Of a stretch of 64,000 nucleotides of DNA, positions 15,721 through 24,443 are shown in pieces. The stretch's first letter is position 1. Each line of letters opens with the position of its first letter. The DNA is taken from NCBI GenBank assembly GCA_034666985.1, contig JAXDKS010000069.1, positions 142,424 through 206,423 on the forward strand, given 5' to 3'. The DNA comes from DATARR01 sp034666985 (GTDB lineage Bacteria; Acidobacteriota; Thermoanaerobaculia; Multivoradales; UBA5704). The notes under the pieces are model-generated. The model had not been told where the DNA came from. It worked only from the letters and a program-made list of their open reading frames with translations, and made no database searches. Both the position numbers and the translations under genes were made by a program.

Positions 15721-17026
15721 GGGAGTCTCCTTCGCCGGGTGTCCCCGCGATCAGCGGCAGGCCGGAGGCCTTCTGCAGCGCCGCCAGGGCACGGCCGATC
15801 CCCGACGCTCGCGTCGCGGCTTCCTGCCGGTAGCGATCGAGGCTGGTTGCGGCGCGTATGAGGGTGAGAAAATCGATTTTGCCGACGACGTAGGCCTCGC
15901 GCGCGGCGCGGTAGTTGATGTCGGCCTGGGGCAGGATCGAGCGGGTGTAGAGCCGGGACTGCTCGAGATTTTTCTCCAGCTCCGCGTACGCCGCTTCGAT
16001 CCCGCCCTGGAGCTGGTTCCTGGCGGTCTCGACACCGGCCCGGGCCGCCGCGAGATCCGCCTCCTTCTCGGCCCGGCGCTCGTCCAGGCGCCGGCGATGC
16101 GTCCGGGGGAGATTGATCGCGGCGCTCACTCCGACGAGGTCCTCGAACCGCTCGCGATGTCCGTAATAGGCCATCAGCATCCAGTCCGGGCGGCTCTCGA
16201 GGCGCGCCAGCTCCAGCTCCTGCTCTCTGCTATGGACCTCCGCCTCCGCCTGCGCCACGGCCGGGCTCCGCTCGGCGGCCTGCCGCACCAATTCACCGGC
16301 CGCGGGTACCTCGGAGCCCCCTGAAGACAACTCCACGGGTCCGACCGGCGGTATGGACGCTCCGGCGGGAAGACCCTGGAGAGCGTTGAGGCGCGCCGCC
16401 TGCGCCCGCCGCTCCGCCCGCAGGGTGGAGAGCTGCTCTTCGAGGCTCGTCTTTTCGAGGCTGGCCTGGAGGACGTCCGATTGACCGGCCTTGCCGACCT
16501 TGTAGAGCTCGGTGGCGGAAGCGGCGGCGTCCTCCAGTCTCTGCCGGGATTCTTCCAGGATAGCGAGGCTGCGGTCTGTCGCTGCCAACTGGAAGAACGC
16601 GTCCGCGGTATCGGCTGCGATCTCGACCACCTCCCGCGCCTGCATCGCCGCGGCACCCTCGACGCCAGCCTGCGCCATGGCACGCTGCGCCGCGCGCTTG
16701 CCGCGCCCGGGGAGGCGCTGGCGTCCGGTGACCATCTCCATCGTGAAATCGTCGCGGGTGAGCGAAGGATTGCGGACTGGCAGGTCCTTGAGACCGATCT
16801 CGATCTCCGGGTCGGGGAGCTCCAGGGTCTGTGAGACTCGGAGCCGGGCCGCTTCGGTACGGGCTGTCGCCTCCCGCACCCGCGGATTCTCCGCGGTCGC
16901 GCGCCGGATCGTCTCGGCGAGGCGCTCCCGCCACCCGGAGTCGGGCCAGTCAGGCTCTCCCTGCGCCAGCGCCGGTGCGGCGATCACGAGGAGCACTAGA
17001 AAAACACTACGGATTGCACGGGACAT
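15707..17026 (-). CDS. cusC: TolC-family outer-membrane channel of the Cus-like pump
   Basis: Encodes 439 aa from the ATG at 17026, preceded by CTGGAGG. A signal peptide (SVFLVLLVIAAPALAQG) leads to two OEP repeats rich in coiled-coil helices (ARTEAARLRVSQTLELPDPE and the mirrored AREAYVVGKIDFLTLIRA). This protein forms the outer-membrane exit duct. There is no lipobox Cys, unlike E. coli CusC. First of the three pump genes in the operon. Confidence 0.9.
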   Translation of the reverse strand: MSRAIRSVFLVLLVIAAPALAQGEPDWPDSGWRERLAETIRRATAENPRVREATARTEAARLRVSQTLELPDPEIEIGLKDLPVRNPSLTRDDFTMEMVTGRQRLPGRGKRAAQRAMAQAGVEGAAAMQAREVVEIAADTADAFFQLAATDRSLAILEESRQRLEDAAASATELYKVGKAGQSDVLQASLEKTSLEEQLSTLRAERRAQAARLNALQGLPAGASIPPVGPVELSSGGSEVPAAGELVRQAAERSPAVAQAEAEVHSREQELELARLESRPDWMLMAYYGHRERFEDLVGVSAAINLPRTHRRRLDERRAEKEADLAAARAGVETARNQLQGGIEAAYAELEKNLEQSRLYTRSILPQADINYRAAREAYVVGKIDFLTLIRAATSLDRYRQEAATRASGIGRALAALQKASGLPLIAGTPGEGDSHVEK

Positions 17027-17103
17027 CGCGTTCCTCCAGGTCAAAGTGGCTGACGCCGCGGCCCTCGAAGGGCGCGGCCGGACACACTTCTCCTAGAGGA
17101 GCG

Positions 17104-17451
17104 TCAAATCAGGAAGGCGGCGAAGAGGGTGAAGAGGCCGACGCCCTGGATGGTCGCGGGTGCGGCGAACGGGTGAGAGGAGCTGCCGGAAGAGGTCGAT
17201 TCCAGGATCGGAACGGCGATCGCAGGCTGTACCGGCAGGGAAGCGAGGACGGGAGCCGGGGCTGCCGGGGCCGTCGACATCCCGCCGCTTTGCGTCCCGC
17301 AGCACTCTCTGCCCATGTTCTTGCAGGCGGCCCGTTGCGCGACACTCATCGGGCACGCCTCGGAATAGCACAGCGGAGACCCCAGGAAGAGCAGGGGAGC
17401 GACGGTCAGGAAGAGCGCGACCGTGGGGCGAAGGTGCCGAACGACTCTCAC
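17104..17451 (-). CDS. Small Cys-rich membrane protein at the head of the Cus/CopA operon
   Basis: Encodes about 115 aa if it starts at GTG 17451. A hydrophobic leader (TVALFLTVAPLLFLGSPLC) is followed by a Cys cluster (CYSEACPMSV...ACKNMGRECC), a Pro/Ala linker and a second hydrophobic segment at the C-terminus (GVGLFTLFAAFLI). The six Cys and Met would suit a periplasmic copper-binding or sensing role, but this is inference. A TATACT box 6 nt before the GTG would give a leaderless mRNA; no Shine-Dalgarno is visible. It sits 77 bp before the TolC-like gene. Confidence 0.6.
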   Translation of the reverse strand: MRVVRHLRPTVALFLTVAPLLFLGSPLCYSEACPMSVAQRAACKNMGRECCGTQSGGMSTAPAAPAPVLASLPVQPAIAVPILESTSSGSSSHPFAAPATIQGVGLFTLFAAFLI

Positions 17452-17701
17452 GACACCAGTATACCCCCATTGCGCCGCTCCCGGGGACCCGCCCCGGGAG
17501 CGCGCACCCCCTCCTTCACCCCTCCTCATCCCGCTGGACAGGAGCGCGCCAAGATTCTTAATTCGCCTGGATGACCAAAGGATAGACGAGCAACATTACG
17601 GCAAACATTACGAGGCTCGGAGCGCTTGCCCCCGCCCCTCCCGTTGACTAAGCTGCGGGCATCCGGTCGGCTTTCTCTCGACCCGGTTCCAGGAGATCCG
17701 A

Positions 17702-20700
17702 ATGCTCATGCGCGCCCTGCGTTTCTCGCTCTTGCCCGTCCTGGCCTTCCTGCTCGCGGCGGCTCCCGTCCTGGCCGCGAAGCCGGCTCCGGTGAAGAAG
17801 GAGCCCCCGACCGAGGCGAAGCCTCCGGGGTTCACGGACCCGCCGGAGCTCAAGGCCATCAAGTACCGCCTCCTCGGCCCGGCCTGGGGCGGACGGGTGG
17901 CGCGCGTCGCGGGCGTGCCGGGAGATCCCAGCGTCTACTACGCGGCCACGGCCTCGGGCGGCGTCTGGAAGTCGACGGACTTCGGCGCCAGCTTCAGCCC
18001 CGTGTTCGACGATCAGCCCATCTCGTCCATGGGCTCGATCGCCGTGGCCGCGTCCGATCCCAACGTCGTCTATGCCGGCTCGGGGGAGGCCAACATCCGC
18101 GGCAACGTGGGGGCGGGCAACGGCATCTACAAGTCGCTGGACGCCGGCAAGACCTGGACGCACGTCTGGACGCAGGAGGGGCAGATCGGCCAGATGGCCG
18201 TCCATCCCAAGAATCCGGACGTCGCCTTTGCCGCCGTGCTGGGGCACGCCTTCGGGGCCAATCCCGAGCGCGGTGTCTACCGCACGAAGGACGGCGGCAA
18301 GACCTGGCAGCAGGTGCTCAAGAAGGACGCCGACACTGGCGCCTCGGCCGTGACGCTCGATCCCTCCAATCCCAACATCGTCTTCGCCGGCCTGTGGCAG
18401 GCCCGGCGCTCCCCCTGGGACCTGACGAGCGGCGGCCCGGGCTCCGGTCTCTACGTGTCCCGCGACGGCGGCGACAATTGGAAGCAACTCACGGGCAACG
18501 GTCTCCCCGAGGGGATCTGGGGCAAGGTGGGGGTGGCGGTCGCGCCGTCGGACCCCCACCGGGTGTATGCGCTGATCGAGGCGGAGAAGGGGGGTCTCTA
18601 CCGCTCGGACGACGGCGGCGAAAACTGGATGCTCGCCTCGGGCAGCCATGAGCTGCGGCAGCGGGCCTGGTACTACTCGACGCTCGCCATCTCGCCCGCT
18701 AATCCAGATGAAATCTGGGTGCCGCAGGTGCCCATGCTCAAGAGCATCGACGGCGGCAAGACCTTCGAGCACATTTCGAACATGCCCCACGGTGACAACC
18801 ACGACGTGTGGTTCGATCCCCTGAACGCCAAGCGGATGATCGCCTGCGACGACGGCGGAGTCTACATCTCGAACAACGGCGGCCAGAGCTGGCTCGCGCC
18901 GCCGCTGCCCATCGGCCAGTTCTACCATGTGTCGGTGGACAACCGGGTGCCGTTCCACGTGGCCGGCGCGCTGCAGGACATCGGCACGGCCCAGGGGCCC
19001 AGCGACTCGCTCGTGGGGCGCGGCATCCGCAACACCGACTGGCACGGAGTGGGGGGCGGCGAGGCCGGCTGGGTGGTCTCCGATCCCACCGATCCCAACA
19101 TCGTCTACGCCGGCGAATACCTGGGCTATCTCTCCCGCTACGATCACCGCACGGGCGAGTCGCGCAACGTCAGCCCCTGGCCGGAGAACCCCTCGGGTCA
19201 TGGCGGCGAGGACATGCGCTACCGCTTCCAGTGGACGGCCCCCATCGCCGTCTCGCCCCACGATCCGAAGGTGATCTATTACGGCGGCAACGTCGTCTTC
19301 AAGACCGCCGACGGCGGCCAGACCTGGACGGCGCTCAGCGGCGATCTCACCCGCAACGACAAGTCGAAGCAGAAGTGGGCGGGCGGCCCGATCACCGGCG
19401 ACAACACCGGCGTCGAGACCTATGACACGGTGTTCGTCATCGCCGAGTCGCCGGTGCAGAAGGACCTGATCTGGGCCGGGAGCGACGACGGCCTGGTGCA
19501 CGTCACGGAGGACGGCGGCAAGACCTGGCGCAACGTCACCGCCGCCGTGCCCGGGCTGCCGGAGTGGGGGACGGTGTCGATGATCGAGCCCTCCCGCTTC
19601 GACGCCGGCACCGCCTACCTGGTGGTGGACGCCCACCGGCTGGACGACATGCGGCCGTATCTGTGGAAGACGACCGACGCCGGCCGCACCTGGAAGCGCC
19701 TGGACGGCGGCCTGCCCCGCGACGTCTACCTCCACGCCGTGCGTGAGGACCCCGCGCGGCGCGGCCAGCTCTACCTCGGCACCGAGCGGGGCCTCACCTT
19801 CTCACGCGACGACGGGGCCACTTGGCATCGACTCAAGCTCAACTTCCCCACGGTCGCCGTGCACGACCTGGTGGTGAAGGACGACAGGGTGGTGCTCGCC
19901 ACCCACGGCCGGTCGATGTGGATCTTCGACGACCTGACGCTGCTGCGCGAGGCGGTGCCGTCGCCCCCACCGGCTTCAGGCGTCCACCTCTTCCCCGTGC
20001 CCGAGGCCGTGCGCTGGGAGGTCCGCGGCGGCCCGGCCGACCGCTGGAGCGGCCAGAACCCGGCGCACGGCGCGCGCATCTACTACTGGCTGGCCAAGGA
20101 GCCGAAGGGGGACGTCACCCTCCAGGTGCTGGACGCCTCGGGCGCAGTGGTGACGAACCTCACCAGCAAGCCGAAGGACCCCACGGGCAGCAGTGAGTAC
20201 GTCAAGGAGGAGAAGGAGGCGCTCGGGGAATTCGCCCTGCCCAAGGGGGCCGGCGTGCAGCGGGCGGTCTGGAACCTCTCCTGGGAGGGCGCCGAGATGA
20301 TCCCCAAGGGGATTCTCGACTCCGGGTACCCCGGCATCGGGCCCGAGGCCCTGCCGGGCAACTACACCGTGCGCCTGACGGTGGATGGCCACACGGAGAC
20401 GGCGCCCCTGGTCCTGCGCCCTGATCCGCGGGTGACGGCGTCGCCGGCCGAACTCGAGGCGCAGCTCCGCTTCTCGCTCCAGGTCCGCGACGCCATCACC
20501 CGCCTGACCCGCGACGTGGTGCGTCTGCAGACCGTCCGCCGCCAGCTCGCCCAGCGCAACGAGCTGTTGGTCAAGGACGAGAAGGCCAAGCCCCTGATCG
20601 ACGCGTCGCAGGCGGTGATCGTCAAGCTCGACGATCTCGAAGCGCGGATGCACAACCCCAAGGCCGAGATCGCCTACGACGTCCTGGCCCAGAAGGGGGG

Positions 20701-20920
20701 CAGCAAGCTCTATTCGCGCCTGGCGCCCCTCCTCGCCTGGGTCACCAGCGGCAACGGCGCGCCCACGCAAGGGACGAAGGAGGTCTTCGCCGAGCAGGCC
20801 AAGGAGCTGGCGGGCTACGAGACGGAGCTCGACGGGCTCCTGAGCAAGGACGTCGCGGGGCTCAATGCCACCGCGGGCCAGCTCGGCGTGCCGGGGGTCT
20901 GGGTGCCGGCGGCGAAGTAG
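17702..20920 (+). CDS. Large exported BNR/VPS10 (sortilin-like) beta-propeller protein
   Basis: Encodes 1072 aa; AGGAG precedes the ATG by 7 nt. A signal peptide (ALRFSLLPVLAFLLAAAPVLAA) is followed by two beta-propeller halves full of Asp-box repeats: SLDAGKTWTHV, TKDGGKTWQQV, SRDGGDNWKQL, TADGGQTWTAL, TEDGGKTWRNV. From about residue 760 a separate domain with a beta-sandwich (VTLQVLDASGAVVTNL, YTVRLTVDGHTETAPLVLRP) and a helical tail ends the protein. Proteins of this length and layout, often labelled glycosyl hydrolase, are common in Acidobacteriota; true glycosidase activity has not been shown for them to my knowledge. Monocistronic, with an 87-bp gap to the permease. Confidence 0.85.
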   Translation: MLMRALRFSLLPVLAFLLAAAPVLAAKPAPVKKEPPTEAKPPGFTDPPELKAIKYRLLGPAWGGRVARVAGVPGDPSVYYAATASGGVWKSTDFGASFSPVFDDQPISSMGSIAVAASDPNVVYAGSGEANIRGNVGAGNGIYKSLDAGKTWTHVWTQEGQIGQMAVHPKNPDVAFAAVLGHAFGANPERGVYRTKDGGKTWQQVLKKDADTGASAVTLDPSNPNIVFAGLWQARRSPWDLTSGGPGSGLYVSRDGGDNWKQLTGNGLPEGIWGKVGVAVAPSDPHRVYALIEAEKGGLYRSDDGGENWMLASGSHELRQRAWYYSTLAISPANPDEIWVPQVPMLKSIDGGKTFEHISNMPHGDNHDVWFDPLNAKRMIACDDGGVYISNNGGQSWLAPPLPIGQFYHVSVDNRVPFHVAGALQDIGTAQGPSDSLVGRGIRNTDWHGVGGGEAGWVVSDPTDPNIVYAGEYLGYLSRYDHRTGESRNVSPWPENPSGHGGEDMRYRFQWTAPIAVSPHDPKVIYYGGNVVFKTADGGQTWTALSGDLTRNDKSKQKWAGGPITGDNTGVETYDTVFVIAESPVQKDLIWAGSDDGLVHVTEDGGKTWRNVTAAVPGLPEWGTVSMIEPSRFDAGTAYLVVDAHRLDDMRPYLWKTTDAGRTWKRLDGGLPRDVYLHAVREDPARRGQLYLGTERGLTFSRDDGATWHRLKLNFPTVAVHDLVVKDDRVVLATHGRSMWIFDDLTLLREAVPSPPPASGVHLFPVPEAVRWEVRGGPADRWSGQNPAHGARIYYWLAKEPKGDVTLQVLDASGAVVTNLTSKPKDPTGSSEYVKEEKEALGEFALPKGAGVQRAVWNLSWEGAEMIPKGILDSGYPGIGPEALPGNYTVRLTVDGHTETAPLVLRPDPRVTASPAELEAQLRFSLQVRDAITRLTRDVVRLQTVRRQLAQRNELLVKDEKAKPLIDASQAVIVKLDDLEARMHNPKAEIAYDVLAQKGGSKLYSRLAPLLAWVTSGNGAPTQGTKEVFAEQAKELAGYETELDGLLSKDVAGLNATAGQLGVPGVWVPAAK

Positions 20921-21007
20921 ATAAACAGGGGGCCGTGGCATGTCTGTTGAATACCCGCACCGGGGCCCGGCGGCCCGATCCGTATCGTCCGCCGGGCATA
21001 AATTCCA

Positions 21008-22939
21008 ATGTCCTGGAAAGACCTCCTCCTTGGCCGCCGGCTGGCGACGCGAGAGCAGAGCGAGCAGAAGCTCGGCGTCCTGACCGGGGTCCCCGCGCTC
21101 GGCCTCGACGGGCTGGCGTCCTCCGCCTACGGTCCCGAGGCCGCGCTGACGATCCTGATCCCCCTCGGCATGGCCGGCCCGCATCATCTCGTTCCCATCA
21201 CGGCCGTCCTCCTCACCCTCCTCACCCTGCTCTACGTCTCCTATCGGCAGACCATCACCGCCTACCCGACCGGCGGCGGCGCCTATACGGTCGCCAAGGA
21301 GAACCTCGGCGAGTCGGCGGGCCTGCTGGCGGCGGCGGCGCTGATGATCGACTACGTGCTGAACGTGGCGGTCGGCATCTCGGCCGGCATCGCGGCTCTC
21401 GTCTCGGCGTTCCCGAAGCTCCATCCCTACACCCTGTGGCTCTGCCTTCTCGCGCTGGCCGTCCTCACCCTGGTCAACCTGCGAGGCACCCGCGAATCGG
21501 GATGGGCTTTCGCGCTCCCGACTTATCTCTTCCTGGCGAGCTTCCTGGCCCTGCTGGTCTTCGGCGTGTCGCGCGTGCTCCTCGCCGGGGGACATCCGCA
21601 GCCGGTGATCCCGCCGCCGCCCCTGGCCGCGGCGGCGGTTCCGGCGACCGCCTGGCTGCTGATCCGGGCCTTCGCCAGCGGCTGCACGGCGATGACGGGG
21701 GTCGAAGCCGTGAGCAATGGCATGAGCGCCTTCCGCGAGCCTCCGGTGAAGCATGCGCACCGCACCCTCACCGCCATCGTGGTCAGCCTCGGCGCCCTGC
21801 TCGGCGGCATCGCCTTTCTATGTCGCTCCTTCGGGATCGGCGCCATGGACCAGACGAAGCCCGGTTATCAGAGCGTCCTGTCGCAAATGGTCGCGGCCCT
21901 GGCGGGCCACGGCGTCGTCTACTACGTGGCGATCGGCAGCCTACTCGCCGTGCTCTCGCTTTCGGCCAACACCAGCTTCGTCGGCTTCCCCCGGCTCTGC
22001 CGGCTGATCGCGCAAGACCGTTTCCTGCCCACCGGCTTCACCAACGTCGGCCGGCGGCTCGTGTTCTCGGTGGGCATCCTCTTCCTCACCGTCACGTCGG
22101 CGCTGCTGCTCGTCGCTTTCGGCGGCATCACCGACCGGCTGATCCCGCTGTTCGCGGTGGGAGCGTTCCTCGCCTTTACGCTCTCCCAGGCGGGCATGGT
22201 GATGCACTGGTGGCGGGGCGGCGGCAAGACGGGCGACCAGAACCGGCCGGTGCGCCGGCATCTCTGGGTCAACGGCGCGGGCGCCGCGACCACGGCGATC
22301 GCCCTGCTGGTGATCATCGCCGCGAAATTCGTGGAGGGCGCCTGGATCACACTGCTGGCGATCCCCGCCCTGATCCTGCTCTTCAGGCGGATCCGGAGAT
22401 ATTACGATCGCGTCGGCAGCCAGCTCTGGGAGCCCCGGCCGCTCGACCTGGCCGAGAACGATCCGCCGCTGGTGGTGCTGCCCACGGAGTCCCTGAACCG
22501 GTTGACGAAGAAGGCCCTGCGGTTCGGCATGATGCTCTCGTCCGAAGTGATCGCCGTCCATCTCAGCGCCCTCGAAGGGACCGAAGCGGATCAGGAGGCG
22601 GAGATCCTGAAGGCGAGGTGGGGTGAGGACGTGGAGCAGCCCGCGCGCGCGGCGGGGCTGGAGCCGCCGCGGCTGGTCCTCCTCCAGTCGCCGTACCGCC
22701 AGTTCCTCGAACCTCTGTTTCGCTGTCTGAAGGGGCTCGAACAGGGGCATCCGGGCCGCTTGATGGCGATCATCGTCCCCGAGCTCATCAAGAAGCACTG
22801 GTGGCAGCACCTGCTCCACTACCGGCGAGCCCGGCGGCTGCGGCGGGCGCTGCTCCAGAGGGGTGGCCCGCGCGTCGTGGTGATCGCCGTCCCCTGGCAT
22901 CTCGAGGATCCTCCCGAGGAGGACGCTGCCGCGCGGTGA
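21008..22939 (+). CDS. APC-superfamily permease, possibly KimA-like K+ importer
   Basis: Encodes 643 aa with about 12 transmembrane helices in the first 470 residues and a soluble C-terminal domain. The opening helix has the form GLDGLASSAYGPEAALTILI, similar to the broken TM1 of APC carriers and of KimA/YdaO potassium symporters. RQTITAYPTGGGAYTVAKENLG is the conserved loop and TM3 start. The C-terminal part (ALRFGMMLSSEVIAVHLSAL...) resembles a universal-stress-protein fold, also seen in KimA, where it binds c-di-AMP. Potassium versus amino acid transport is not decided by the sequence. No strong Shine-Dalgarno is visible before the ATG. Confidence 0.82.
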   Translation: MSWKDLLLGRRLATREQSEQKLGVLTGVPALGLDGLASSAYGPEAALTILIPLGMAGPHHLVPITAVLLTLLTLLYVSYRQTITAYPTGGGAYTVAKENLGESAGLLAAAALMIDYVLNVAVGISAGIAALVSAFPKLHPYTLWLCLLALAVLTLVNLRGTRESGWAFALPTYLFLASFLALLVFGVSRVLLAGGHPQPVIPPPPLAAAAVPATAWLLIRAFASGCTAMTGVEAVSNGMSAFREPPVKHAHRTLTAIVVSLGALLGGIAFLCRSFGIGAMDQTKPGYQSVLSQMVAALAGHGVVYYVAIGSLLAVLSLSANTSFVGFPRLCRLIAQDRFLPTGFTNVGRRLVFSVGILFLTVTSALLLVAFGGITDRLIPLFAVGAFLAFTLSQAGMVMHWWRGGGKTGDQNRPVRRHLWVNGAGAATTAIALLVIIAAKFVEGAWITLLAIPALILLFRRIRRYYDRVGSQLWEPRPLDLAENDPPLVVLPTESLNRLTKKALRFGMMLSSEVIAVHLSALEGTEADQEAEILKARWGEDVEQPARAAGLEPPRLVLLQSPYRQFLEPLFRCLKGLEQGHPGRLMAIIVPELIKKHWWQHLLHYRRARRLRRALLQRGGPRVVVIAVPWHLEDPPEEDAAAR

Positions 22940-22970
22940 CCCCGCAGTTGACCCGCAGTTGACCCGTAGT
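22937..22970. repeat. Three tandem 11-12-nt direct repeats before the SDR gene
   Basis: TGACCCCGCAGT, TGACCCGCAGT and TGACCCGTAGT follow one another, starting on the stop codon of the permease. Iterons of one helical turn upstream of a gene are often operator sites. Confidence 0.55.
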
Positions 22971-23021
22971 AATCCCGGCACGGCCCTTGTAGGCATTCCC
23001 GTGCGGAAGGAGGGCATGGTC

Positions 23022-23804
23022 ATGCGGCTGAAGGACAAGGTGGCGCTCGTGACGGGAGGCGGCTCGGGGATCGGCGAGGCGACGGCAAAGCTGTTCGCCC
23101 GCGAAGGGGCGAAAGTGGCGATCCTCGGGCGGACGCGGGAGAAGCTGGAGGAGACGGTGCGGGAGATCACGGAAGCCGGCGGCGAGGCCTTGGCCGTCGA
23201 GGGGGACATCTCCCGCTATCCCGACATGGAGCGGGTGGCGGGGGAGGTGGTGGAGCGCTGGGGACGGCTCGATGTGGTGTTCGCCAATGCCGGCATCAAC
23301 GGCGTCTGGGCACCCATCGACGAGCTGGCACCGGAGGAGTGGGAGAAGACGATCGCCATCAATCTCACCGGCACCTTCTTCACCATCAAGGCCGCCGTGC
23401 CCCATCTCAAGAAGCAGGGCGGCTCGGTGATCGTCACCTCGTCGGTCAACGGCACGCGCATCTTCAGCAACTCCGGGGCCACGGCGTACTCCACCACCAA
23501 GGCCGGGCAGGTGACCCTCACCCAGATGCTGGCCCTGGAGCTGGCCAAGGACCGCATCCGCGTCAACGTCATCTGTCCGGGCGGCGTCGAGACCGACATC
23601 GAGGAGAGCACGGAGCGGCGGGACCTGGAGAAGGCCAAAGAGCCGGTGGAGTTCCCGGAAGGTCCGATCCCCCTGACGGACGGCAAGCAGGCTACGGCCG
23701 AGCAGGTGGCGCGGCTGGTGCTCTTCCTGGCCTCCGACGAGTCGGACCACATCACCGGCACGCCGGTGTGGATCGATGGCGGGCAGTCGCTGCTCCAGGG
23801 GTGA
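23022..23804 (+). CDS. Short-chain dehydrogenase/reductase (SDR)
   Basis: Encodes 260 aa; the ATG at 23022 has GGAGG 8 nt upstream, better than the ATG two codons earlier. Classical SDR motifs are all present: TGGGSGIG cofactor loop, NAGI, the Ser of VTSSVNGTR, the YSTTK catalytic Tyr/Lys, and PGGVETD. Arg in the ILGRTRE segment suggests NADP(H). It ends with the usual ITGTPVWIDGGQSLLQG. The substrate is unknown. It follows the permease by 82 bp, a gap that holds the tandem repeat at 22937-22970. Confidence 0.93.
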   Translation: MRLKDKVALVTGGGSGIGEATAKLFAREGAKVAILGRTREKLEETVREITEAGGEALAVEGDISRYPDMERVAGEVVERWGRLDVVFANAGINGVWAPIDELAPEEWEKTIAINLTGTFFTIKAAVPHLKKQGGSVIVTSSVNGTRIFSNSGATAYSTTKAGQVTLTQMLALELAKDRIRVNVICPGGVETDIEESTERRDLEKAKEPVEFPEGPIPLTDGKQATAEQVARLVLFLASDESDHITGTPVWIDGGQSLLQG

Positions 23805-23981
23805 GGCTCAGCCCAGGAGGCGGTTGTCACACTAGCGAAGACGCGTTGCCTTCGGTGGCACGACGGGGATGAAGTTTAGGTCGAGAGCCAACTGGCGCGT
23901 TTCGTTGCCCTCGTAGACTCGATGACGACCACGCAGCGGTGACCCTCCGCGCGGCCGTCGTACGCTGCGCCGAGCGATCGC

Positions 23982-24206
23982 TCAGTTGTTCCAGCAGTTG
24001 ATATCGCCGGAGACCGTGTCGCTTCCCTGGCAGGACAGGTTCTGGTAGGCCTGATCGGGCCCGCTTCCGTAGGACACCCGGACGTACTCAAATCCACGTG
24101 TGTCTGTGCACGTCGTGTTGCACGTCCACCCTCCACTAGCAACCGCATGGCTGGTCGCCACGGTCGCGAGCATCGCCACGACGCTGATACCAAACAGCTT
24201 CTTCAT
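23982..24206 (-). CDS. Small secreted Cys-containing peptide
   Basis: Encodes 74 aa; the ATG at 24206 has AGGAG 7 nt upstream (the ATG two codons earlier is too close). A clean signal peptide (KKLFGISVVAMLATVATSHAVAS) gives a mature peptide of about 50 residues with four Cys (WTCNTTCTD, NLSCQGSD, INCWNN) that could form two disulfides. No family recognised. The flanking 177 bp downstream (23805-23981) and 237 bp upstream (24207-24443) show no clear promoter or repeat. Confidence 0.7.
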   Translation of the reverse strand: MKKLFGISVVAMLATVATSHAVASGGWTCNTTCTDTRGFEYVRVSYGSGPDQAYQNLSCQGSDTVSGDINCWNN

Positions 24207-24443
24207 CTTCATTCTCCTTTAGGATTGAGTTTATCCGAAGTTCCCGAGCGGGCTCCGGGAGCGCTGTTGGAGATCTCCAGGAACCTCTCAGCGGGACAAC
24301 GGAAATACGCTACCTCCTTCGCCAGATTACAGCAGAGAGCCTGAAGTTGCTAGTTGGGATAGTCGGAGAGGTCACCGCACGTGGTCCAGAGCGTTGGAGG
24401 TGAGGGCACAGGACTCGGAAGGCTTCAACGTGGAAATCCCGAT

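Noticed and set aside
22974..22990. Firm sigma-54 promoter for the SDR gene
   Set aside because: The -12 GC is GT and the -24 starts CGG; below the quality of the other sites, so kept only as a low-interest observation.
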